From: CAXBDP01 sp041689935
GTDB lineage: Bacteria > Bacteroidota > Bacteroidia > Cytophagales > Cyclobacteriaceae
DNA: 64,000 nt
Reading direction: 5' to 3'
Assembly: GCA_041689935.1 (NCBI GenBank)
Contig: JBDNFI010000087.1
Coordinates: 62,001 to 126,000, forward strand
Below are positions 8,162 to 17,308 of the stretch, in pieces. The notes under the pieces were generated by a model. It had not been told where the DNA came from, searched no databases, and saw only the letters and a program-made list of their open reading frames with translations. A program made the position numbers and the translations under genes. The first letter of the stretch is position 1. Each line of letters opens with the position of its first letter.

Positions 8162-8918
8162 AAATAACTGGACAAAGGAAGAAACAATAGTAGCCTTTAA
8201 TGTGTATTGCGAAATACCCTTTAAAAGTAGTAGTAAATCAAACCCGATAGTTGTCAAATATGCAAATATAATTGGCCGTAGTCCCTCAGCACTGAATATG
8301 AAAATCGGTAATTTTGGAAGACTTGATCCTGAACTCAAAAAACAAGGTATAGTTGGTTTATCCCATGGGAGCAAATTAGAAGAGGAGGTTTGGGAAGAAT
8401 TCAATGGTAATTGGGAGAAACTAGCTTTTAACAGTGAAGTGTTGATTTCTAAATTTGCTAAAAAGCCAATTGAAGAAATATTTAAAATCGATTTAAATAC
8501 AATTAAAGAAGGGACTGATAGGGAAGTTATTATAAAACAACGAGTAAATCAAAGTTTCTTTCGTTCAGCAGTTTTGTCGTCATACTATTTCAAATGCGCC
8601 ATTACAGGTTTATCCATACCTGATTTTCTTGTTGCAAGTCATATTATACCATGGGCAAAAAATATCAGCCACAGGCTTAACCCTAGAAATGGGATTTGTT
8701 TAAATTCCATTCATGATAAAGCATTTGATAGAGGTTTCATTACAATTACACCAGACTACAAAATAAAAATTTCAAAAGTTTTTGGCGACTTTGAAAAAGA
8801 AAAAGCCGTTTATGATTTCTTCTTAAAATTTGAGAATCAAAGAATAAATCTTCCTGATAAATTCCTTCCTTCAAAGGAGTTTTTAGATTTTCATTACACA
8901 ACAATTTTTAAACAATAA
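8154..8918 (+). CDS. HNH endonuclease, putative restriction type
   Basis: A 254-residue protein with a C-terminal HNH nuclease domain: Cys148 in FKCAITG, ASHIIPWA with His163, and NGICLNSIHDKAFDRG at 179-194 with His187. This resembles the HNH family found in predicted restriction endonucleases (Pfam HNH_2-like). The N-terminal ~90 residues (NWTKEETIVAFNVYCEIPF..., GRSPSALNMKIGNF) look like a DNA-binding or wHTH-like module of unknown type. No methyltransferase lies nearby, so it is not a classical restriction-modification pair; a stand-alone defence or toxin role is possible. Together with the 69-aa gene it sits in an AT-rich patch between the glycosyltransferase and the helicase. Confidence 0.8.
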   Translation: MAKNNWTKEETIVAFNVYCEIPFKSSSKSNPIVVKYANIIGRSPSALNMKIGNFGRLDPELKKQGIVGLSHGSKLEEEVWEEFNGNWEKLAFNSEVLISKFAKKPIEEIFKIDLNTIKEGTDREVIIKQRVNQSFFRSAVLSSYYFKCAITGLSIPDFLVASHIIPWAKNISHRLNPRNGICLNSIHDKAFDRGFITITPDYKIKISKVFGDFEKEKAVYDFFLKFENQRINLPDKFLPSKEFLDFHYTTIFKQ

Positions 8919-9005
8919 TTTTCAATCAGCTCCCTATACTTAAGAAGTCAATCGATAAAAGCAATCTAAGCAAATTCGATTCCGTGATTTCTTTTAATCA
9001 TTAAC

Positions 9006-9556
9006 CCATCCCACTGAGCCGCTATTATATCCTAGACAAAAGCATGTATAAGTATGATGGGTTCGCTACTTATGTTGGTCAGCATTTTCCAGATATGCTA
9101 GAAAGGTGGGAGCATGGATTTCATCTAAACCGTATATGCTATGCCTATCATAAAATGGCCAATGAAGCTGCCATGAAACAGCTCAGCGGCTGTTGCGGAT
9201 GGTAAAGAGAGTATCAGCTAGGAATGAACTTGGTAGATGGCAGCAGATATTGGTGCTAATATGGTGGTGGAGCAATTCAGTCAACACAAACCCGTATATA
9301 CTATTAGTTCAAGATTAGGAGCCAATGAAGATGAACCATTTTGGCTGCTAACAAATGATAACTTAACCGACTACAAAGTTGCTTTCCTTTACATCTCGGA
9401 TGGTGACTGCGAGGAGGAAGAGCCTGAAAATAATCCAATACCAGAGAGTTTGAGAAAATATTGATTGCTGAATTTGAGTATCAAAATCAAAACCTGTTGG
9501 AAAAATTAAATCCTCCCGCCAAAAACACGCTCAAGCCTGCGCTGAAAAGCCTGTAA
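9006..9556 (+). pseudogene. Decayed protein gene in three reading-frame fragments
   Basis: Three open pieces lie in a row in different frames. Piece 1 (to TAA at 9203-9205) contains SRYYILDKSMYKYDGFATYVG and HFPDMLERWEHGFH. Piece 2 (9237-9464) contains GANMVVEQFSQHKPVYTISS. Piece 3 (from about 9445 to TAA at 9554) reads EFEKILIAEFEYQNQNLLEK. Each joins the next if one small indel is assumed (near 9185 and near 9450). The pieces look like genuine protein composition, not shadow frames. I do not recognise the parent family. An alternative is that piece 2 alone (75 aa) is a real small gene. Confidence 0.5.
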
Positions 9557-9574
9557 TGATTAACTTGCAACTGT

Positions 9575-11848
9575 ATGAACGAAGCGATTGATTTTCTAGA
9601 TGAATTGAACCCACCTCAGAAAGAAGGAGTAATCCACACTGATGGGCCTACCATGATTATTGCAGGTGCAGGTTCTGGCAAAACTCGTGTGCTAACCTAC
9701 AGAATAGCCTATTTACTGAAAGTCAAAAAGGTCGACCCTTTTCGAGTTTTAGCTCTTACGTTTACCAATAAAGCAGCGGGCGAAATGCGTCATCGAATCG
9801 AATCGATGGTGGGCAGTGAAGCGAAAAGCCTATGGATGGGCACTTTTCACTCTGTATTTGCTCGCTTATTAAGAACAGAAGGCCATTTTCTAGGGTATCC
9901 AAGTAATTTCACCATTTACGATTCAGACGATTCCAAATCGTTGCTTCGCAGCATCATCAAAGAAAAAGGCTTGGATGATAAAGCATACAAAGCCAATTCA
10001 ATATTGGGTAGAATTTCATCCGCCAAAAATAATTTATTGGGTTGGCAACAATACATGGCCAATGCCGAGCTAATGGAAAATGATGCCATGACCAATCGGC
10101 CTGAGATAGTACACATTTACAAAGCTTACGCAGAGCGATGCTTCAAAGCTGGAGCAATGGATTTTGATGATCTGCTTTTCAATACCAATCTACTGTTCAA
10201 GCGTCATGCAGAAATCCTGCATAAATATCAGCATCGGTTCGAATATGTAATGGTAGATGAGTTTCAAGACACCAATTACAGCCAATATCTTATCACCAAA
10301 AGACTTGCAGCTGTGCATCGTAATATTTGTGTGGTAGGCGATGATGCGCAAAGTATTTATGCCTTTCGCGGAGCAGATATTCGAAATATCCTCAATTTCG
10401 AGAAGGATTTTCCAGAGTTGAAAATCATCAAACTGGAACAAAATTATCGTTCGACCCAAACAATTGTGAATGCGGCTAACTCCGTAATTGGGAAAAATAA
10501 AGCTCAATTGCAGAAAAATGTCTGGACAGCCAACGATAGCGGAGAATACATTTCCCTCGTAAAAGCTGCCAGCGACAATGAAGAGGGCCGATTAGTTGCC
10601 ACTTCGATATTTGAAGAAAAAGCCCAGAAGAATTTACGAAATACGGATTTTGCTATACTCTACCGGACGAATAGTCAATCTAGGTCTATGGAAGAAGCGC
10701 TTAGGAAACTGAGCATTAAGTACAAGATTATCGGTGGGTTATCATTCTACCAGAGGAGAGAAATTAAAGATTTGATATCTTATTTGCGCTTTACAATTAA
10801 TCAAAATGATGAGCAGGCATTAAGACGAGTGATCAATTACCCAAAAAGAGGGATTGGAGATACTTCTGTAGATAAAATTATTGTAGCGGCTGATGATCAT
10901 GGATTAACCCTGTGGGAGGTGCTGTGTAATATTCGCCAATTTCTTTCGGGTAGAGCGGCCAATGCCGTAGAAGATTTTGCCGTGATGATTAAGAGCTTTA
11001 TGGTAGAAGTACGCGAAAAGGATGCTTACGAAGCGACCCTGGAAATAGCCAAAGGCTCCGGCCTTATGAAAGAGCTCTATTCGGACCGAACAGTGGAGGG
11101 GCTGAATCGCTACGAAAACGTGCAAGAGTTACTCAATTCCATTAAGGAATTTGTAGATAATCCAGAAATTGAAAATAAAGATCTGACCTCCTTTTTGCAG
11201 GAGATTGCATTGGTATCCAGTATCGATGAAGATAAAGACGAAGACAAAGATAAGGTAACACTAATGACCATACACATGGCCAAAGGATTGGAATTCAATC
11301 ACGTATATATCGTGGGAATGGAGGAAGAACTTTTTCCATCGCAAATGATGCTGAGTAGTCGGGCTGATCTGGAAGAAGAAAGAAGATTGTTTTATGTAGC
11401 CATTACCCGTGCCAAGCATAAATTAAATTTAACCTACGCACTCAGCCGCTATCGTTTTGGAAGATTAAAAAACTGCGATCCAAGTCGTTTTTTGGAAGAA
11501 ATAGATGGGCAATATATCAAGGCAGATAAACTCTATAGCAGTAAAGAATCGACCTTGGGAAGTAGCCATTATGCGAAAAATTTAGTCAATTCTTTACCAA
11601 AAATGCCCATGCGCACTACCTCCCGCTCAGTGCCTCCTAAAGGAGTAAAATCAGCGGAGGAGTTTATTGCGTCTGATACCTCAAACCTAAAAGAAGGAAT
11701 GAGAGTAGAGCATCCCAAATTTGGTGAAGGCTCTGTCATTCAAATGCAGATTGACGGTGCCAACCGAAAAGCAAAGGTTAGTTTTGATCATTTTGGAGAG
11801 AAAACTTTATTACTTAGCTTTGCAAAGCTTCGGGTTATTAATAATTGA
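9575..11848 (+). CDS. uvrD: UvrD/PcrA-family DNA helicase
   Basis: Superfamily 1A 3'-5' helicase of 757 residues used in nucleotide excision repair, mismatch repair or replication-fork maintenance. Seen: Walker A AGAGSGKT at 30-37, ALTFTNKAAGEMRHR (motif Ia), VDEFQDTNYSQY (motif II), GDDAQSIYAFRGAD (motif III), QNYRSTQTI (motif IV), VTLMTIHMAKGLEF (motif V) and EERRLFYVAITRAK (motif VI). The C-terminal ~90 residues end in the PcrA/UvrD-type tudor-like module (VEHPKFGEGSVIQM). Carries one GCGGGAGG in antisense (11619-11626). Confidence 0.95.
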   Translation: MNEAIDFLDELNPPQKEGVIHTDGPTMIIAGAGSGKTRVLTYRIAYLLKVKKVDPFRVLALTFTNKAAGEMRHRIESMVGSEAKSLWMGTFHSVFARLLRTEGHFLGYPSNFTIYDSDDSKSLLRSIIKEKGLDDKAYKANSILGRISSAKNNLLGWQQYMANAELMENDAMTNRPEIVHIYKAYAERCFKAGAMDFDDLLFNTNLLFKRHAEILHKYQHRFEYVMVDEFQDTNYSQYLITKRLAAVHRNICVVGDDAQSIYAFRGADIRNILNFEKDFPELKIIKLEQNYRSTQTIVNAANSVIGKNKAQLQKNVWTANDSGEYISLVKAASDNEEGRLVATSIFEEKAQKNLRNTDFAILYRTNSQSRSMEEALRKLSIKYKIIGGLSFYQRREIKDLISYLRFTINQNDEQALRRVINYPKRGIGDTSVDKIIVAADDHGLTLWEVLCNIRQFLSGRAANAVEDFAVMIKSFMVEVREKDAYEATLEIAKGSGLMKELYSDRTVEGLNRYENVQELLNSIKEFVDNPEIENKDLTSFLQEIALVSSIDEDKDEDKDKVTLMTIHMAKGLEFNHVYIVGMEEELFPSQMMLSSRADLEEERRLFYVAITRAKHKLNLTYALSRYRFGRLKNCDPSRFLEEIDGQYIKADKLYSSKESTLGSSHYAKNLVNSLPKMPMRTTSRSVPPKGVKSAEEFIASDTSNLKEGMRVEHPKFGEGSVIQMQIDGANRKAKVSFDHFGEKTLLLSFAKLRVINN

Positions 11849-11886
11849 ACTACAGGAATCCGAATTCCCCATTAATCACATATTAG

Positions 11887-12552
11887 ATGCACGAATACAA
11901 TACGAGCCGCATTAATATTACTCTTAGAGAGTACGGCAGAAATATCCATAATATCGTAAGCTTTATCAAAGAAGAGCCAGATCGCGATGTAAGAACTCGA
12001 CTAGCTTACACCTTGGTAAGTCTCATGAAACAAGTAGCTCCGACGGTACAGGACTACCCAGAATATGAGCAAAAGCTTTGGGACGATATCTATATCATGT
12101 CAAATTTCGAATTGGATGTAGATGCCCCATTCCCAAATCCAGAGGCAACTCTCTTGAAAAAGAGACCTCAAATAGTAGAGTATCCAGCCACTAACATTCG
12201 TTACAAGCATTACGGAAAAAGTGTGGAGCTGCTGATAAAAAGGACGATGGAGTTAGAAGATCCAGAAGAAATTGATGCAGCAATCATTTACTTGGGTAAA
12301 TTAATGAAGACATTTTATTGCACTTGGAACAAGGACAATATCGACGATAGCGTGATTGTAAAGAATATCAAGGAAATGTCTGGCGGTAAATTAGAAATAG
12401 ATTTGGATAGAGTAAGAGCGGAAAATCTCTTCGACTCCAACATTAGAGAGCGCAACCAAGAGAAAGAAGCGGGAGAAACTCCTCAAAATATGCGCAATAG
12501 AAACCAAAAAGGACGTAGTGGAAAACCACATTTCAAAAAAAGAAAAAACTAA
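11887..12552 (+). CDS. DUF4290 family protein
   Basis: A 221-residue cytoplasmic protein beginning MHEYNTSRINITLREYGRNIHNIV, the hallmark of the Bacteroidota-specific DUF4290 family. The C-terminal tail is basic and glutamine/asparagine-rich (about residues 190-221, ending HFKKRKN). Function unknown. Its stop abuts the murA start with no gap, an arrangement that recurs in this phylum and suggests co-expression with peptidoglycan synthesis. Confidence 0.88.
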   Translation: MHEYNTSRINITLREYGRNIHNIVSFIKEEPDRDVRTRLAYTLVSLMKQVAPTVQDYPEYEQKLWDDIYIMSNFELDVDAPFPNPEATLLKKRPQIVEYPATNIRYKHYGKSVELLIKRTMELEDPEEIDAAIIYLGKLMKTFYCTWNKDNIDDSVIVKNIKEMSGGKLEIDLDRVRAENLFDSNIRERNQEKEAGETPQNMRNRNQKGRSGKPHFKKRKN

Positions 12553-13857
12553 ATGGGTTCATTTAAGGTAGCAGGAGGGCTCAAGCTTAATGGTGACATC
12601 ACCCCTCAAGGTGCAAAAAATGAAGCTCTCCAAATTATTTGTGCAGTTCTGCTTACATCAGAGCCAATCACAATCCATCGCATACCTGCCATCCGCGACG
12701 TCGTTAAGCTAATCGAGCTACTCAAGGACATGGGCGTGAAAGTGGAGCAATTATCTGAAGAGAGCTTTAGATTTACTGCATCAGATGTGAACTTAGATTA
12801 CCTTGATTCTACTCAATTTGAACAACAAGCCTCCGCATTAAGAGGCTCCATTATGATTTTAGGTCCATTATTGACTCGATTTGGCAGAGGCAAAGCACCA
12901 AAGCCAGGAGGAGACAAAATTGGCCGGAGAAGACTTGACACACACTTTATTGGCTTTCAAAAATTAGGCGCAAAATTCCGCTACGAGTCTGATTCTAGTA
13001 TGCATTATATAGATGGCTCTGATTTGAAAGGATGCTATATGCTACTCGATGAGGCCTCCGTCACCGGTACAGCCAATATTGTAATGGCTGCGGTGATGGC
13101 CAAGGGAGTCACCACTATATATAACGCTGCCTGTGAGCCCTATTTACAGCAACTATGCAAAATGCTGAACCGCATGGGAGCAAAGATTTCTGGCGTTGGC
13201 TCTAATTTGTTGACCATCGAAGGTGTCGATTTACTTGGTGGTACCGAGCATACTTTATTGCCTGACATGATCGAGGTTGGTAGCTTTATTGGACTTGCAG
13301 CAATGACTCAATCTGCCATTACCATCAAAAATGCAGGCGTAGAGCACCTTGGCTTAATTCCATTGAAATTCCAGCAATTAGGAATCAAAATGGAGATAAT
13401 TGGAGATGATATCCATATACCCGCCCAAGACCGATACGAAATAGAAACTTATATTGACGGTTCCATCTTAACAATATCTGACGCAATATGGCCGGGATTC
13501 ACTCCTGATCTGCTGAGTATTGCCTTGGTAGTAGCTACCCAAGCAAAGGGGACGCTGCTCGTGCATCAGAAAATGTTTGAGAGCAGGCTTTTCTTTGTGG
13601 ATAAGCTTATTGATATGGGCGCGCAAATAATTTTGTGCGATCCACATAGAGCTACAGTCATTGGGCTGGATCGGAAATATGACTTGAAAGGCATTCGAAT
13701 GAGTAGCCCAGATATCAGAGCTGGAGTGGCTTTACTTATCGCTGCATTAAGTGCCAAGGGAGAGTCTATCATCGATAATGTTGAACAAATCGACCGTGGC
13801 TATCAGTACATCGACAAAAGATTGAATGCATTGGGAGCTAATATTGAGAGAGTTTGA
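12553..13857 (+). CDS. murA: UDP-GlcNAc 1-carboxyvinyltransferase with Asp at the Cys115 site
   Basis: First committed enzyme of peptidoglycan synthesis; adds enolpyruvate from PEP to UDP-GlcNAc. It has 434 residues. The usual catalytic loop PGGCAIG reads PGGDKIGRRRLDTH here, so the cysteine that fosfomycin alkylates (Cys115 in E. coli) is aspartate (residue 121). From known Cys-to-Asp MurAs (e.g. Mycobacterium, Chlamydia) this predicts insensitivity to fosfomycin while activity is kept. Other conserved parts are AKNEALQIICA near residue 21 and ASVTGTANIVMAAVMAKG. Directly follows the DUF4290 gene. Confidence 0.95.
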   Translation: MGSFKVAGGLKLNGDITPQGAKNEALQIICAVLLTSEPITIHRIPAIRDVVKLIELLKDMGVKVEQLSEESFRFTASDVNLDYLDSTQFEQQASALRGSIMILGPLLTRFGRGKAPKPGGDKIGRRRLDTHFIGFQKLGAKFRYESDSSMHYIDGSDLKGCYMLLDEASVTGTANIVMAAVMAKGVTTIYNAACEPYLQQLCKMLNRMGAKISGVGSNLLTIEGVDLLGGTEHTLLPDMIEVGSFIGLAAMTQSAITIKNAGVEHLGLIPLKFQQLGIKMEIIGDDIHIPAQDRYEIETYIDGSILTISDAIWPGFTPDLLSIALVVATQAKGTLLVHQKMFESRLFFVDKLIDMGAQIILCDPHRATVIGLDRKYDLKGIRMSSPDIRAGVALLIAALSAKGESIIDNVEQIDRGYQYIDKRLNALGANIERV

Positions 13858-13931
13858 GTTAGATAGTGATCTATCCATTCTCGTTTTTATCTTACATGCA
13901 CTACGCTGCCTTGCCCGAAGCAAAAAAACGC

Positions 13932-15173
13932 TTACTTTTTGAGGATAGACTTCAATATTGCAATAGATCCATCATTTTGGGCCGGCTCGATTCCCAAAAG
14001 CTCACACATCATTTCATAAATATGCACGTTTTCAAAAGGCTCAATCCTCGAACCTTTAACGAAATTTGGTCCATGAGCTAAAAATATCCCCTGCATGTCC
14101 TTTTCTCGATTATCGAAACCATGCATCCCAGTTGGCAAGCCTTGTATAAAGAAGTTCAAGCGATTACGACTTGTAATTTGCCAGCCGTTGTCTGCCACTA
14201 CGATCAGATCGGTCGTTCTTGGATGATTTTTGAGATGCCAGTATGCTGGTATTTCATCCTTTGTAAATACTCGAAAACCTTCCATTTCCTGTTCAGCTTG
14301 CTTCAATTTGGCAACTGCTTCACTTGCATAAGCACTATCTGTAAAATTAATCATGGCTACAGGAGTCCAATCTACCATTTGCACTTTTGTAACATCAATA
14401 ATTTGATCAATAAGCACGACCCTATCCGCAGACATCTCGGACATGCCATGGTCGCTTACGATGACAATATTTGTTCGTTCGTAAATACCTTTTTCCTGCA
14501 ATTGCTTTACCAAGTACCCAAGCAATGCATCTGCTTGTTCGATATACACACGCATCGAATCGGCACTTGGACCTCTTGAATGACCTTGGGAATCTACCTC
14601 AGAAAAATATAAAGTAGCAAAATCTACAGTTGGCTCATTCCTTTGGGTAAACCAATTTACGACTGTATCAATTCTGGCTCTTTCGTCCATATTGGTATCA
14701 TAAACTTTCCAATAAGTAGCATGCTTACCGTTCACTGGTGCTTCGGAACCTACCCAGAATAATGTCCCAGCAGTTACTCCTTGTCTTTCGGCTGTATTCC
14801 AAATAGGTTCACCTTGATACCAAGCAGGGTTTTCAACCGCTTCTCGATCGCCTATTCTATAGCTTTTGTCCATTTCCTTATCATACATGCTATTCGATAC
14901 AATGCCCGAGTTTTCGGGATATAAGCCAGTGGCAATAGAATAGTGATTAGGGAAAGTCTTTGAAGGAAAAACTGGAATTAAACCATCAGCCTTTACTCCT
15001 TCAGCTATGAACTTATCAAAATTGGGAGTTTCTGCTCTGTCGAAGTAATCATGCTTGAACCCATCAAATGAAATAAGCAGTAGGAAATTCTGATCTTTCT
15101 CTACTTTATTTTCACATCCAGCCAGCGAAATTGCCAATACAAGACAAAAGGTAATAGACTTAAGGTAGCTCAT
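13932..15173 (-). CDS. Ectonucleotide pyrophosphatase/phosphodiesterase lipoprotein
   Basis: Alkaline-phosphatase-superfamily phosphodiesterase (type I nucleotide pyrophosphatase/PDE family). I start at 15173 because that gives a clean lipoprotein signal, MSYLKSITFCLVLAISLAGC; the ATG at 15227 adds a non-signal extension. Active-site features are LISFDGFKHDYF (metal-binding Asp) and FPSKTFPNHYSIATG with the nucleophile Thr; VSDHGMSE and GMHGFDN supply further metal ligands. It would hydrolyse nucleotide or other phosphodiesters at the cell envelope. About 413 residues. It converges on murA and lies downstream of acs. Confidence 0.88.
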   Translation of the reverse strand: MSYLKSITFCLVLAISLAGCENKVEKDQNFLLLISFDGFKHDYFDRAETPNFDKFIAEGVKADGLIPVFPSKTFPNHYSIATGLYPENSGIVSNSMYDKEMDKSYRIGDREAVENPAWYQGEPIWNTAERQGVTAGTLFWVGSEAPVNGKHATYWKVYDTNMDERARIDTVVNWFTQRNEPTVDFATLYFSEVDSQGHSRGPSADSMRVYIEQADALLGYLVKQLQEKGIYERTNIVIVSDHGMSEMSADRVVLIDQIIDVTKVQMVDWTPVAMINFTDSAYASEAVAKLKQAEQEMEGFRVFTKDEIPAYWHLKNHPRTTDLIVVADNGWQITSRNRLNFFIQGLPTGMHGFDNREKDMQGIFLAHGPNFVKGSRIEPFENVHIYEMMCELLGIEPAQNDGSIAILKSILKK

Positions 15174-15235
15174 TATATAAAATTTTCCGCAATTTCGGTC
15201 AAGACAATTTATGGTGCAATCTTTCAAGGTAAGGT

Positions 15236-17131
15236 TTATTTTACGACACCTGCAATTATCTCATCCACGATTAAGGGATCAAGTAAGGTTGACGTGTCTC
15301 CCAAACTCCGCGTATCTCCTTCTGCAATTTTGCGTAAAATCCTCCTCATTATTTTTCCTGAGCGTGTTTTTGGTAGTCCACTTACAAACTGTATTTTGTC
15401 AGGCTTGGCAATTCTGCCTATTTCAGCTACTATGGTTTGGACAATTTCAGCTCGCAAATTTTCAACAGAAGCAGGATTCTCACGAGTAATCACGAATGCA
15501 TAGATTCCTTGACCTTTAATATCATGCGGATACCCTACCACAGCTGACTCTGCGACATGCTTATTTTGATTGATCGCATTTTCGATTTCTGCCGTACCAA
15601 ACCGATGGCCTGAAACATTTATCACATCATCCACCCGCCCGATTATGCGATAGAGTCCGTCTGCATCTCTTTTTGCGCCATCACCTGTGAAGTAGTAATT
15701 TTTATAGGCACTAAAATATGTCAGTTTACATCTTTCATGATCGCCCCAAGTGGTACGAAGTAATGAAGGCCAAGGAAATTTCATGGCCAAATATCCTTCT
15801 ACTTCATTTTCGATAATTTCCTTCCCCTCGGCATTCAATAAAACTGGCTGAATACCAGGAAGCGGGAGGGTGGCATGGCAGGGCTTTTGGGGGGTCACTC
15901 CTGCCAAGGAAGTTATCATTATTCCTCCCGTTTCAGTTTGCCACCATGTATCTACTATTGGGCATTGTTCCTTCCCTATATGAATGTTGTACCAATTCCA
16001 AGCTTCATCATTGATGGGCTCTCCTACTGTTCCCAAAGTTTTGAGGGAATCGAGACTGTAAGAAAGTACATGATCTTCGCCAGCTGCCATCAAAGATCGG
16101 ATAGCCGTTGGTGCTGTGTAAAAAATATTGACACCCCACTTATCCACTACTTGCCAGAACCTACCTGGATCAGGATAGCTCGGTACGCCTTCGAACATTA
16201 CCGTAGTGGCTCCAGCGAGCAACGGACCATAAACCAAATAAGTATGCCCCGTAATCCATCCTACATCCGCTGTACACCAAAATATATCACTCTCCTCGTA
16301 TTGAAATACATTACGGAAGGAGTATTCAGCATACACCATATAGCCTCCGCAGGTATGCACTACGCCCTTGGGTTTTCCAGTGGAGCCGGAGGTGTAAAGG
16401 ATAAATAGCGTGTCCTCTGTATCCATTATTTCGGCTGGGCAATCCTTTTGTATTCCTTCAATCTCCTGGTGTAGCCAGAAATCTCTTCCTTCAACCATAT
16501 TCACCGCCCAACCAACTCTCTCTACCACCATCACTTTTTTTACCGTGGGGCATCTTTCCAAGGCTTCATCTACCACCCGCTTTACAGGGATTTGTTTTGT
16601 GCCTCTGTTCAATCCATCTGAGGTAAAGACAAAATTGGCCTTAGCATCTTGAATTCTGTCTGCTAAGGCATGAGCAGAAAAACCTGCAAAAACCACTGAA
16701 TGTATCGCACCAATTCTTGCGCATGCCAATACTGCAAAAGCCAGTTCTGGAATCATGGGCATATATAAACACACTCTATCTCCTTTTTGCACGCCATGCT
16801 TTTTCATCACATTTGCGATTTGGCATACACGCTCATGTAATTCCTTGTAGGTAAATCTCACATACTTTTCCTTTGGGTCATTGGGTTCCCAGATTAACGC
16901 AAGCTTATTTCCACGTGTTTTCAGGTGTCGATCAATACAGTTTTCTGTTATATTGAATTTTCCATTTATGAACCACTTCACATTTGGCCCTTCAAAATCC
17001 CATTCCAAGGTTTTGTCCCACTTCTTCCTCCAATAAAAACTCTCCGCTATCTCGTCCCAAAAGGCCTCAGGGCTTTTCACACTTTTGTTATATGCTTGTT
17101 GATATTCTTCGTAAGTCCTTATTGTATTCAT
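15236..17131 (-). CDS. acs: Acetyl-CoA synthetase
   Basis: AMP-forming acetate:CoA ligase, about 631 residues from the preferred start at 17131 (MNTIRTYEEYQQAYN); the upstream in-frame ATG at 17179 adds a hydrophobic stretch not usual for Acs. Seen: substrate motif YTSGSTGKPKG, WWQTETGG, and the C-terminal PKTRSGKIMRRILRKIA containing the lysine commonly acetylated in this family. Activates acetate for central metabolism. Carries one antisense GCGGGAGG (15862-15869). Confidence 0.96.
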   Translation of the reverse strand: MNTIRTYEEYQQAYNKSVKSPEAFWDEIAESFYWRKKWDKTLEWDFEGPNVKWFINGKFNITENCIDRHLKTRGNKLALIWEPNDPKEKYVRFTYKELHERVCQIANVMKKHGVQKGDRVCLYMPMIPELAFAVLACARIGAIHSVVFAGFSAHALADRIQDAKANFVFTSDGLNRGTKQIPVKRVVDEALERCPTVKKVMVVERVGWAVNMVEGRDFWLHQEIEGIQKDCPAEIMDTEDTLFILYTSGSTGKPKGVVHTCGGYMVYAEYSFRNVFQYEESDIFWCTADVGWITGHTYLVYGPLLAGATTVMFEGVPSYPDPGRFWQVVDKWGVNIFYTAPTAIRSLMAAGEDHVLSYSLDSLKTLGTVGEPINDEAWNWYNIHIGKEQCPIVDTWWQTETGGIMITSLAGVTPQKPCHATLPLPGIQPVLLNAEGKEIIENEVEGYLAMKFPWPSLLRTTWGDHERCKLTYFSAYKNYYFTGDGAKRDADGLYRIIGRVDDVINVSGHRFGTAEIENAINQNKHVAESAVVGYPHDIKGQGIYAFVITRENPASVENLRAEIVQTIVAEIGRIAKPDKIQFVSGLPKTRSGKIMRRILRKIAEGDTRSLGDTSTLLDPLIVDEIIAGVVK

Positions 17132-17253
17132 CATAATAATGGTAATGTATAGATTATAATTGATAAATGAGAGGCTCAAAAATTAATCAAAATTCCTTTC
17201 CTCATCGTAGCTTATTATTATGCATCATATTAGTAGAAAATTGGAATTAAAAC

Positions 17254-17280
17254 AAAAAAAGTCCCAGTTAAGGGACTTTT
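17254..17280 (-). terminator. Terminator after dnaN
   Basis: Perfect 8-bp stem AAAGTCCC (17258-17265)/GGGACTTT (17272-17279) with 6-nt loop. On the minus strand it is followed by seven Ts (17260-17254). It lies 30 bp beyond the dnaN stop; T-rich on the other side as well, but acs reads away from it. Confidence 0.8.
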
Positions 17281-17308
17281 ATAAGGTTGATTGGTTTAAA
17301 TATTTTAC

